Part shown: piece after piece, positions 18,976-31,484 of the stretch | How positions within the stretch are numbered: the first letter of the stretch is position 1 | Layout of the letters: the number at the start of each line of letters is the position of its first letter | Source of the DNA: Myxococcota bacterium | Lineage (GTDB): Bacteria > Myxococcota_A > UBA9160 > UBA4427 | Length of the DNA stretch: 35,954 nt | Reading direction: 5' to 3' | Assembly (NCBI GenBank): GCA_028284295.1 | Contig: JANQSB010000004.1 | Coordinates: 1 to 35,954 of the forward strand | Notes under the pieces: generated by a model | The model's database searches: none | What the model saw: only the letters and a program-made list of their open reading frames with translations | What the model was told of the DNA's origin: nothing | Translations under genes and position numbers: made by a program

Positions 18976-19084
18976 GCCCGGTGTCCTCCTGTGGTGTCGA
19001 GAGGATTGTCGGCGGCGGCGACGCGTGACACAATGCCAAGAATCCGAACGATCCTGCCAGCCCCGTTGCAAGCGAGGTCTCCGC

Positions 19085-20125
19085 GTGCCCGAGTACAAGA
19101 TCCCGACGCCCCGACTCCCTGCCCCCGGCGCTCCGCGACGCCGGGTCGTCGTCGTCACCAGCGCCCATGCGCGGTCGCTCGAGTACATGGGACCGCTGCA
19201 GGTCTTCGACGAGGCCCGGATCTTCCTGCAGTACGCGGGCCGCCTGGATCTGGCCTACGACCTCGAAGTCGTCAGCATCGGGGAGGGCTCGGTCTATGAC
19301 CGCAAGGGACTCACGATCGAGGCCGGCAAGCCCTACCACCGCCTGCGGGGCCCGGTGGACACCCTCCTCTTCCAGGGCGCCGACGAGCACGATCTGTGCC
19401 TCCAGGACGAACGCTTCCTGGCCTGGGTGGCGCGGATGTCCACGCGGGTGCGACGGATCGTGAGCATCTGCACCGGCTCGTTCATCCTGGCCGAGGCGGG
19501 CGTTCTCGACGGCCGGCGCGCCACCACCCACTGGTGTGCGAGCGACGACTTCCGCCGCCGCTACCCGAAGGTGACCCTCGAGCCCGACGCCATCTACGTG
19601 AAGGACGGGCACGTCTACACCTCGGCCGGGGCCACCTCGGGGATGGACCTGGCGATCGCTCTCGTCGAGGAGGACTACGGCACCGACTTCGCTCGCCGGG
19701 TCGCCCAGGGTCTCGTGATGTTCCTGCGACGCCCCGGAAACCAGTCGCAGTTCAGCGTGCAGGTGGCCACCGACCCGACCGACGGAGCCGCCCTGGAGGA
19801 CGTCGCCCGCCACATCTTCGATCATCTGGGCGACGACCTGCGCGTCGAAGCGCTGGCCGAGCACTTCGGCATGAGCCCGCGCAACTTCGCCCGGGTCTTC
19901 CGCCGCGAAGTGGGCGTCGCACCCGGCCGCTACGTCGAGCAGTGCCGCCTCGAGCGTGCCCGGCAGTACCTGGAGGAGACGGACGCCTCCATGAGCGAAA
20001 TCGCCGAGCGCTGTGGCTACACGACCGCGGATGGTCTGCGCCTGGCCTTCGAGCGCAACCTCGGCGCGTCTCCGCGCTCGTACCGCAAGCGCTTCACTTC
20101 GGCCGACCCGACCCTTTCCGCCTAG
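19085..20125 (+). CDS. GlxA-like AraC-family transcriptional regulator (DJ-1/PfpI-type domain plus HTH)
   Basis: SICTGSFILAEAGVLDGRRATTHW (GATase1-like), C-terminal AraC HTH MSEIAERCGYTTADGLRLAFERNLGASPRSYRKRF. Confidence 0.92.
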   Translation: MPEYKIPTPRLPAPGAPRRRVVVVTSAHARSLEYMGPLQVFDEARIFLQYAGRLDLAYDLEVVSIGEGSVYDRKGLTIEAGKPYHRLRGPVDTLLFQGADEHDLCLQDERFLAWVARMSTRVRRIVSICTGSFILAEAGVLDGRRATTHWCASDDFRRRYPKVTLEPDAIYVKDGHVYTSAGATSGMDLAIALVEEDYGTDFARRVAQGLVMFLRRPGNQSQFSVQVATDPTDGAALEDVARHIFDHLGDDLRVEALAEHFGMSPRNFARVFRREVGVAPGRYVEQCRLERARQYLEETDASMSEIAERCGYTTADGLRLAFERNLGASPRSYRKRFTSADPTLSA

Positions 20126-20159
20126 GGGCCAACGCTCGGAGCAGGGAATCTGCTGCCGA

Positions 20160-20702
20160 TCAGTCGTCGCGCGCGGCAGGCTGCAGCGTCCGACGCAGCC
20201 GTTCCGATTCGAAGCCGTGCCCTTCGACCTTCTCCACGAGCGCGGCGTAGAGCGCCGGTTCCATCTGCGGGGAGCGGGAGAGGATCCACAGGTAGTTGCG
20301 AGACGGGTGCCCGACCACCGCGTAGCGGTAGTCGGCGTCGAGCTCGACGATCCAGTACGAGCCCCAGAAGGGCCGGAAGAAGCTCACCCGCAGCTTGGCG
20401 GGCGCAGCGTCGGGGTCGGGCTGCCAGGCCACGCCGGTCGCGCTCCGTTCCTCCCCGTCGAGGGTCTCCGTGCGGCAGCGGTTCTCGACGCGGATGTCGC
20501 CATCCGGACGCAGGCTGTAGTCCGCGGTCGTCGCCACGCAGCCTTCCTGGAAGCTCTGCGGGAAGCTCGCGATCTCGTACCAGCGCCCCAGGTAGCGCTG
20601 GACGTCGAGCTCCTGCACCACCTCCAGGGGAGGAGCCGATGCGCAGGCGAGGGTCGCACCTGCCAGTGCCACGAGCGCCGTCGAAGTGGCCCTCGAGCGC
20701 AC
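20160..20702 (-). CDS. blc: Bacterial lipocalin, lipoprotein (Blc-like)
   Basis: LACAS lipobox; LDVQRYLGRWYEIASFPQSFQEGC, TADYSLRPDGDIRVENRC, YRYAVVGHPSRNYLWILSRSP lipocalin motifs. GTG start. Confidence 0.9.
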   Translation of the reverse strand: MRSRATSTALVALAGATLACASAPPLEVVQELDVQRYLGRWYEIASFPQSFQEGCVATTADYSLRPDGDIRVENRCRTETLDGEERSATGVAWQPDPDAAPAKLRVSFFRPFWGSYWIVELDADYRYAVVGHPSRNYLWILSRSPQMEPALYAALVEKVEGHGFESERLRRTLQPAARDD

Positions 20703-20705
20703 CGC

Positions 20706-21032
20706 TCAGATGGTCTCGCCCTTCTCCGTGCACGAGCCGGCGGGCGGGTGATGGGCCTCGTAGAGGCTCAGGTACTCCTCGAAGCTGGTGCTGCCGTCGC
20801 CGTCGGCGTCCGTCTGCTCGAAGCTCACGCCATAGCGGGCGAGCTCCGCCTCTTCGTACTCGGTCGCGCTGAGCGCACCGTCCTCGTCCGCATCCGCCAT
20901 CTCGAAGATGTGCTCGACCACTTCGCGGCCGTCCCCGGCGAGTGCCGCCGGGCCGAACCCGATGATCAGGACGAGGGAGATCAGGTACGTGGAGATCAGG
21001 GACGAGGAGATCCGGGAACCCGTGAGACGCAT
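20706..21032 (-). CDS. Secreted EF-hand protein
   Basis: Signal peptide; two EF-hand loops DADEDGALSATEY and DADGDGSTSFEEY; 3 nt upstream of the lipocalin start. Confidence 0.85.
   Translation of the reverse strand: MRLTGSRISSSLISTYLISLVLIIGFGPAALAGDGREVVEHIFEMADADEDGALSATEYEEAELARYGVSFEQTDADGDGSTSFEEYLSLYEAHHPPAGSCTEKGETI
20961..21020 (-). repeat. 15-bp imperfect tandem repeat x4 within the EF-hand protein signal peptide coding region
   Basis: + strand units: gatgatcaggacgag / ggagatcaggtacgt / ggagatcagggacga / ggagatccgggaacc, encoding RISSS-LISTY-LISLV-LIIG on the minus strand. Confidence 0.8.
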
Positions 21033-21128
21033 GTTCGAAACCTCTCTTTTCTCTTTTCTCTCTACTGTCCTCTACCGTCGGCGACCGGTCCGCGACGGGA
21101 CCGGAGTGCCGGCGACTGGACGCCTTTC

Positions 21129-22166
21129 CTACGGCCAGGTTGTAGCCGATCGCGTGCGGCGACCGAAGCGCCCCGCCGATCCCGACCCTCCCGGATAGAG
21201 CGCGTGCATCAGCCGCGCCAACGCCTGCCGCTTCTCGGGCGGCGTGGGGGCGAGGACCCCGTGGCGCTGCAGCGCGGCGACGAGCTTCTCGGGCCGCTGT
21301 TCCTCGTCTCCCACGATCTCGACGTGGCCGGCCGCGATCCGCTCGCTCTCCACGCGCGGGTCTTCGAGCACGCGCTCGTTCCACTGCTCCTCCAGGCTGA
21401 AGACGAAGTCGCTCTCCGCGCAGCGCCCCGAGGGCTCGAGACGGCGGCAGGTGTTCCGCTCGTCGGTCATGACGTTGAGGTGACCCGAGACCGCCGGCCA
21501 CAGCGCCCCGGGCTCCCGCACGATCTCGGCCCGGGGGTGGATCTCCGGCCAGTTCGAGCCGGTCGCGATCTGACACGCCGCCATGCTGATCCCGAGAGTC
21601 ACCACGTGCAGCCAGGTGCGGCCGCAGTCCGACGCGATGTCGATCCCGCCGAACGGAGACGACACGGTCACGAGGCGGTACGCCGAGGGCGTCGCATGTG
21701 GATCGGCCTCCCCGCTGAGCGCCGCTCGCGCCACCAGCCCGCCCTGACTGTGGCCGATCACCGTGATGCGGTCGTCGCGCATGTGCTCGCGAAGCCCGCG
21801 CAGCGCCGTCCGCAGCTGATCCGCAGACGTCCGGAGGCTGTCGCGGTAGTCGTAGTTGAAGCAGATCGCCTGCTGCCCGTGGAGTTCGAACACCCGGGCG
21901 AGGGAACGGAAGCGCCCACCCGACGCGTAGCAGCCGTGCACCAGCAGCACGAGCGGTCGCTCCGGATCGAGGGTCCGGGCCCGGGTGGGGTCGTGGGTGC
22001 ATGCCGCCAGACCCTGGAGGTGGCGGACCTCCCCTCCCCCGAAGGCCAGCGGGCTCGTCGCCGGCGTTCGTCCACACCCGAGCGACCCGAAGGCCAGCCC
22101 CAGCAGCACCGAGAGGAGAAGCGGGCGCGCGAGATGGAGCCGGCTCCGGCCAGGCGCGATCGGCAT
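21129..22166 (-). CDS. Alpha/beta-hydrolase lipoprotein (lipase/esterase-like)
   Basis: LAFGSLGCG lipobox; VLLVHGCYASGG; GHSQGG nucleophile elbow; C-terminal HVEIVGDEE. Confidence 0.85.
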   Translation of the reverse strand: MPIAPGRSRLHLARPLLLSVLLGLAFGSLGCGRTPATSPLAFGGGEVRHLQGLAACTHDPTRARTLDPERPLVLLVHGCYASGGRFRSLARVFELHGQQAICFNYDYRDSLRTSADQLRTALRGLREHMRDDRITVIGHSQGGLVARAALSGEADPHATPSAYRLVTVSSPFGGIDIASDCGRTWLHVVTLGISMAACQIATGSNWPEIHPRAEIVREPGALWPAVSGHLNVMTDERNTCRRLEPSGRCAESDFVFSLEEQWNERVLEDPRVESERIAAGHVEIVGDEEQRPEKLVAALQRHGVLAPTPPEKRQALARLMHALYPGGSGSAGRFGRRTRSATTWP

Positions 22167-22334
22167 CCCGAGAGACTAACCTGCCGAGCGTCGTCGCGGG
22201 AAGCGAATGCCCGGGCGCGACCGGCGGCCGCTGCCGACCGGCCTCGGCGTCGGTGTCGCGTCCTGGTGTCACGACGACGCCGGTCTTCCGCTAGCGTCCT
22301 CCGTCGAGACATCCTGCAACCCGGAGGTCGCCCC

Positions 22335-23288
22335 GTGAGCTTCAGCTCGAGCTTCCCCGCCACCTGCGGGATCGCCCTGGTCGTCCTGACCTGCACGGGA
22401 GTGGCGCTCGCACAGCCCCTGGTCACGGGAGATCTCACGCTCTACTACGACTTCGACGACAACGTCGGGGGGCAGATCCTCGACGAGTCCGGCAACGGCT
22501 TCCACGCCGAGATCGTGGAGGGCGGTGACAACACGTTGCTGATCGACACCGTCGACCCGCTCCGTGGAGCTGCGGCGGGGGTGTTCGTCCAGTCCTCCGA
22601 CCCGCTCGACGTTCCCGTCTATCTCGACGTGAAGGGCGAGGACATCACGGAGGACTTCCCCGAGCTCCTCCCGACGGACGCCATCACGATGGCCGCATGG
22701 CTGAAGCTCACCGCGAACATGGGCAACGACCAGTCGGTGTTCCAGGCGCGCTCACAGGACGGGTCGTTCTCGGTGCTCTTCCAGGTCCAGGCTGACGGCC
22801 GGCTGCGCATGACCCTCCGCGAGCAGCAGAACAGCATCACGGTCGCGAACGTGCGCGTCTACACGGATGGCAGCACCGACAACACCTCCGCGCCCTTCCC
22901 CGTCGACGAGTGGTTCCACTACGCCGGCACCTACGATGCCGAGTCGAAGCTCTGGGCGCTTTACTTCGACGGGGACCCGATCGCGAACGGCTCGGGGACG
23001 GGGGAGCCGATCGGCGACTGGGGCGGCCTACCCTCCGACTTCTTCGGCGCGGGCGTGGGCGCCATCTACGACAGCAACCTCCGCAATCTCGACGGGGCGA
23101 TGGACGAGCTGTACGTCTTCCACCGGGCGCTGTCCGCGCAGGAAGTCCAGACCCTCTACGCCCCCGAGCCGGACGGTGCCTGGCTGGCGGGCTTGGCGTT
23201 GGCCGGAGTGTGGGCCGCGCGGAGGACGGCTTCGCGTCCTCCGCGCGGGATCGAACGGACCCGGGGGTCCTCGAAGGGCTCGCGGTAG
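22335..23288 (+). CDS. LamG/concanavalin A-like domain protein with PEP-CTERM-type sorting signal
   Basis: GTG start, signal peptide ...VVLTCTGVALAQ; LTLYYDFDDNVGGQILDESGNGFHAEI, WFHYAGTYDAESKLWALYFDG, GAMDELYVFHRALSAQEVQTLYAPEPDGAWLAGLALAGVWAARR. Confidence 0.88.
   Translation: MSFSSSFPATCGIALVVLTCTGVALAQPLVTGDLTLYYDFDDNVGGQILDESGNGFHAEIVEGGDNTLLIDTVDPLRGAAAGVFVQSSDPLDVPVYLDVKGEDITEDFPELLPTDAITMAAWLKLTANMGNDQSVFQARSQDGSFSVLFQVQADGRLRMTLREQQNSITVANVRVYTDGSTDNTSAPFPVDEWFHYAGTYDAESKLWALYFDGDPIANGSGTGEPIGDWGGLPSDFFGAGVGAIYDSNLRNLDGAMDELYVFHRALSAQEVQTLYAPEPDGAWLAGLALAGVWAARRTASRPPRGIERTRGSSKGSR
23215..23248 (+). terminator. Perfect 14-bp stem hairpin located inside the 3' end of the LamG/PEP-CTERM CDS
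   Basis: CCGCGCGGAGGACG-GCTTCG-CGTCCTCCGCGCGG. Confidence 0.5.
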
Positions 23289-23295
23289 CTCGTCG

Positions 23296-25584
23296 CTACT
23301 TCGAGTCCCGGCTGTCGTCCGGCGCCGGCTCGGGATCGCGATCCCGCTCCGCGGGGTCGAGCTTCGGGATCTCGACCCCGAAGCCACCGGACGGGGTCAG
23401 GACTCCCGACCAGGGGTTGTAGCTGCCGGTCTGCACGGTCACGTCGATCGCGGCCTCGAGCGAAGGCGACCCCGGCCCGGGGCCGGGCCCGCCTTCGGGC
23501 TGGGGCGGCAGGTAGCTGCAGACGCCCTCGCAGTGACCGAGCAGGATGACCTCGTCGCTTCCGGCGTCCGTCTCCAGTCGCAGCACGGCTTCGTGCAGAC
23601 CCGGCAGCAGCGGGTGGTACTCGACGGTGAGCAGCTCCATGCCCCCGGGCTGCAGGTTGCAGTGGGCGCTCGGCGGCTGGGTCACCTTGCCGTCGCATTC
23701 CGAGCGGACGACGCGGAAGTAGCTCGCCTCGTACCCGCTCACGCCCAGGCGACCGCGCTGGAGCGGCGCATTGCCGAAGTTCGTCACCAGCACGTTGCGG
23801 ACGTGATCGTTCGGGCCGTTGGCGGCGTCGCCGCGCTTCAGGCTGACGACTCGCGGCAGCACCTCGAGATCGGCCTGCACGCCGTTGGCGAGCAGCGTGG
23901 CGTAGAGCTCCACCTGCTGCTGACCGGCGTCGGACCACGAGACGGCCAGCTGGGCCTGGTGCGGCCCCCAGGTGCTCGTCTCCACCAGCAGGTCCAGCGC
24001 GACTCCGCTGCCGGACGGCAGCACGAAGGGCAGCTCGCTTCCGAAGGGCAGCTCGACGTCGAAGGCGCCGGCGTCGCGACCGATCACCCGGATGTCCTCG
24101 ACGAGCACGCCGGCGGCCCCGTCGCTCTCGAGCCGCAGCGCCGACTCCACCCGCTGGGTGGTACCGATGGGCGCGTCGCCCGCATCCGCGTAGCCGGGGT
24201 CGATGCGAAGCGAGCCGGCCTGGGAGCCGAACTGCGGCGCCTGCAGGGTGAACTCGATGAAGAAGGGCTCGCTCGGGTCCACCGGAACAGGATCGTTCGC
24301 GTTCTCGGTGAAGAACTGCACGCGCCACTCCAGCTTCTCGGTCATGCGACCGTTCACGTCCGGGCTCAGCGCGTAGGTCGGCGTGGCCACGATGTCGCAG
24401 GGCGAGAGGTAGAGCGAGCCGTCGCCGTCGGGGTCGCCGGCCTGCTCGAGGTCGCAGCCCATGTCCACCGGGAAGGGCTCCTGGGGACCCAAGTCGCCGA
24501 CCTCGGCGATGCGCAGCTTGTCGGCGATCACGTAGTCGCGCAGCGGCGAGCCCTCGGGCGCGGGACCGCTGCCGATCTGCACGAAGAAGGCCGCGCTCTC
24601 GACCAGCACCGACGGTCCGAAGTTCTCGCGCCAGAAGGCGCCCGACGGATCCGGGTTGCCTTCCGGGTCGACGCTCTCGACCGCCCACGCGAAGGTGTGC
24701 ACGTAGCGGTTGCGCTCCACGTCGAGCTCGACGCCAGCGAAGGAGAGCGGCCGCGCGATGGTCCGGCTTCCGCGCACCACCTTCAGGTGGGGGATCACCT
24801 GGTGCACAGGAGAGCTGAACTGGGGATAGCTCAGGCTGATCGGATCGCCCGTGTGCGCGTCGACGTACTCGAGGACGTAGCTCGTGTCCTCGATCGGGTC
24901 GGCTGCGGGCGCTCCCTGCAGCAGGCACACGGGCTTGAAGGTGCCCGGGCTGCCGCCGGCCAGGTCGCGCCCCTGGGTGAAGGAGGAAGTCTCGCTCGGC
25001 AGCTGCTCGTCGCAGGCGCCGTACGGATTGCGGACGAGCTCGTTGCCGCTGTAGCTGAAGAGGCCCACCGCGAGGGTGTCGAGCTGGACCGCGAAGCCGC
25101 TGCCCAGGCCTTCCACCTCGAGCAGCGTGCGGGTCTCGGGGTGCGCGGCATAGCCGCCGCACAGGCTCACGGTGTCGAGGTTCGCCTCGCGACCACCCAG
25201 GTCGTAGTTCGTGAGGGTCGCCTCGTAGGTGAGCACCGGGAAGCCGCCCCCCTCGACGAAGAGGCAGCGGCTGCGGCGCAGCTCGCGCAGCCGCTCCGGC
25301 GGGATCATCGAGTGGTGGAGCTCCGAGACGAGCTGATCGCCGTCGGGGCCACCGTCGCTGTGGTAGGCCTTGCCGTCGATCTCGACCCAGGGCGGACCGG
25401 AGGTCTGCAGAGGCGTGAGCGGCTGCAGATCGGGCCGGATGCGCTCGTTGAAGTCCGCGTCGCCGCCGCCGAGCATCAGCTCGGCAATGGGGACGCAGGC
25501 CAGATTCTGGAACGCAGCCACGGCCAGCAGCAGGCAAGAGGCCAGGGAAATGCGTGCGGATCGCGAGGAAGCTGAGGTCGTCAT
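23296..25584 (-). CDS. Large lipoprotein with choice-of-anchor/ASH-like beta domains, unknown function
   Basis: ATG at 25584; FQNLACVP lipobox; VSLKRGDAANGPNDHVRNVLVTNFGNAPLQRGRLGVSGYEASYFRVV and VEYHPLLPGLHEAVLRLETDAG resemble HYDIN/ASH-type beta sandwiches. Confidence 0.75.
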   Translation of the reverse strand: MTTSASSRSARISLASCLLLAVAAFQNLACVPIAELMLGGGDADFNERIRPDLQPLTPLQTSGPPWVEIDGKAYHSDGGPDGDQLVSELHHSMIPPERLRELRRSRCLFVEGGGFPVLTYEATLTNYDLGGREANLDTVSLCGGYAAHPETRTLLEVEGLGSGFAVQLDTLAVGLFSYSGNELVRNPYGACDEQLPSETSSFTQGRDLAGGSPGTFKPVCLLQGAPAADPIEDTSYVLEYVDAHTGDPISLSYPQFSSPVHQVIPHLKVVRGSRTIARPLSFAGVELDVERNRYVHTFAWAVESVDPEGNPDPSGAFWRENFGPSVLVESAAFFVQIGSGPAPEGSPLRDYVIADKLRIAEVGDLGPQEPFPVDMGCDLEQAGDPDGDGSLYLSPCDIVATPTYALSPDVNGRMTEKLEWRVQFFTENANDPVPVDPSEPFFIEFTLQAPQFGSQAGSLRIDPGYADAGDAPIGTTQRVESALRLESDGAAGVLVEDIRVIGRDAGAFDVELPFGSELPFVLPSGSGVALDLLVETSTWGPHQAQLAVSWSDAGQQQVELYATLLANGVQADLEVLPRVVSLKRGDAANGPNDHVRNVLVTNFGNAPLQRGRLGVSGYEASYFRVVRSECDGKVTQPPSAHCNLQPGGMELLTVEYHPLLPGLHEAVLRLETDAGSDEVILLGHCEGVCSYLPPQPEGGPGPGPGSPSLEAAIDVTVQTGSYNPWSGVLTPSGGFGVEIPKLDPAERDRDPEPAPDDSRDSK

Positions 25585-25675
25585 CGGTCTTCTCCATTCT
25601 CGGGAGCCCGCCAGGCGGCGCGGACTCGGGGATTGGAGGTGAGTGCACGACGACGACAGGACGCTCCTCCCGAAG

Positions 25676-25695
25676 GGTGTGAGTCGGTTCACACC
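25676..25695. promoter_or_regulatory. Perfect CRP/FNR-superfamily-type palindrome upstream of sucA
   Basis: GGTGTGA-gtcggt-TCACACC; core TGTGA-N6-TCACA identical to the classical CRP consensus. Confidence 0.65.
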
Positions 25696-25766
25696 GGAGC
25701 AGCAGAGGGGCAGATGTCCCCGCAGCCCGGGGCGGCACGCACCGAGGCGGCTATCCTGACGCCCCC

Positions 25767-28640
<2,874 letters not shown>

Positions 28641-28642
28641 GC

Positions 28643-29977
28643 ATGGACATCGTCGTCCCCGAGCTGGGCGAATCGATCACCGAGGCGACGGTCGCCGTCT
28701 GGCTCGCGAAGCCCGGCGAGGCGGTGGCCTCGGACCAGCCGATCGTCGAGCTCGAGACCGACAAGGCCACGCTGGAGATCGGCGCCCCCAAGGCCGGCGT
28801 GCTGGCCGAGGTGCTGGTGGAAGAAGGCGAGGACGTGGCGGTGGGAGCCGTCCTCGGACGCATCGTCGAGGGCGAAGGTGCGGTGGCCCCGCCTCCGGCC
28901 GCGGCGACGGAGCCGACTGCGACGGCCAGCGCCGCGGGGCCCGCCGCCGCGGAAGCCCCCGCGGCTGCAAGGGCCGGGGAGGCCCCCGCGGCCCTGCCCG
29001 ACCTCGACCCGTCGTCCATCGCGGCCAGCGGTGCCGACGGACGCATCCGCCGGGAGGATCTCGAGTCGGCGCTGGGCATCTCCGCGGATCAGCTCGGTCC
29101 GGCGGCGCGCAAGTGGATCGAGGAGCACGACCTGGACCCGGCCCACATCCCGGGCAGTGGCCCCGGCGGGCGCATCACCAAGGGCGACGTGATCGACCAC
29201 CTGGAACGATCCGCGGCCCGGGCCGCCGCCTCGCCGGAGCCGGTCCCCGCCCCGTCTCCTTCCGCATCCGGCCCGCAGCGCGCGAGCGAACGCGTGAAGA
29301 TGTCGCGCATGCGGCGGACCATCGCCGCCCGCCTCAAGGAGGCCCAGGAGACCGCGGCCATCCTGACGACCTTCAACGAGGCGGACATGAGCGCGGTGAT
29401 CGCCCTGCGCCGCAAGCATCGCGACGACTTCGAGGAGCGCCACGGCGTGCGCCTGGGCTTCATGTCCTTCTTCGCGAAGGCCGCCGCCGCCGCCCTGCTG
29501 CGCATTCCGGAGGTCAACGCCGAGATCGACGGCGACCACGTGGTCTACCACCGGCACGCGGACATCGGCATGGCGGTGAGCACCGACAACGGTCTGGTGG
29601 TGCCGGTCGTTCGCGACTGCCACACGCGCTCCTTCGCCGAGATCGAGCAGGACCTGGCCCGCCTGGCCGAGCGCGCGCGCGACGGCGAGCTCACCCTCGA
29701 GGAGATGAGCGGCGGCACCTTCAGCATCACCAACGGCGGGGTGTTCGGATCGCTGATGTCGACGCCCATCCTCAACCGCCCCCAGTCGGCGATCCTGGGT
29801 CTGCACAAGATCGAAGAGCGACCGGTCGTGATCGACGGCGAGATCGTCGCGAGGCCGATGATGTACCTGGCCCTCTCCTACGACCACCGCCTGGTGGACG
29901 GACGCGAGGCCGTGAGCTTCCTGGTGATGATCAAGCAGGCGATCGAGGACCCGGAACGGCTCCTCTTCGACCTCTGA
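28643..29977 (+). CDS. sucB: Dihydrolipoyllysine succinyltransferase (E2 of 2-oxoglutarate dehydrogenase)
   Basis: N-terminal lipoyl domain ([11 protein letters not shown]), E3-binding domain, catalytic [14 protein letters not shown]. Confidence 0.97.
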   Translation: MDIVVPELGESITEATVAVWLAKPGEAVASDQPIVELETDKATLEIGAPKAGVLAEVLVEEGEDVAVGAVLGRIVEGEGAVAPPPAAATEPTATASAAGPAAAEAPAAARAGEAPAALPDLDPSSIAASGADGRIRREDLESALGISADQLGPAARKWIEEHDLDPAHIPGSGPGGRITKGDVIDHLERSAARAAASPEPVPAPSPSASGPQRASERVKMSRMRRTIAARLKEAQETAAILTTFNEADMSAVIALRRKHRDDFEERHGVRLGFMSFFAKAAAAALLRIPEVNAEIDGDHVVYHRHADIGMAVSTDNGLVVPVVRDCHTRSFAEIEQDLARLAERARDGELTLEEMSGGTFSITNGGVFGSLMSTPILNRPQSAILGLHKIEERPVVIDGEIVARPMMYLALSYDHRLVDGREAVSFLVMIKQAIEDPERLLFDL

Positions 29978-30003
29978 GCCCGGGCGTGTAGAGGCGGGTA
30001 GAG

Positions 30004-31416
<1,413 letters not shown>

Positions 31417-31484
31417 GCCCGGCCCCGGCCCCGCTCGACCGCCGAAGGGAGGCCGCCCGCGCCGCTTCGTGCGATGCTCGGCGC

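Noticed and set aside
20013-23288. 1091-aa ORF start for the LamG protein
   Set aside because: The first ~770 aa overlap lipocalin, EF-hand and lipase genes antisense; signal peptide and GTG at 22335 mark the likely start.
23352-23380. Inverted repeat CGGGGTCGAG-N9-CTCGACCCCG
   Set aside because: Lies within the lipoprotein coding region and can arise from GC-rich codons; no independent support for function.
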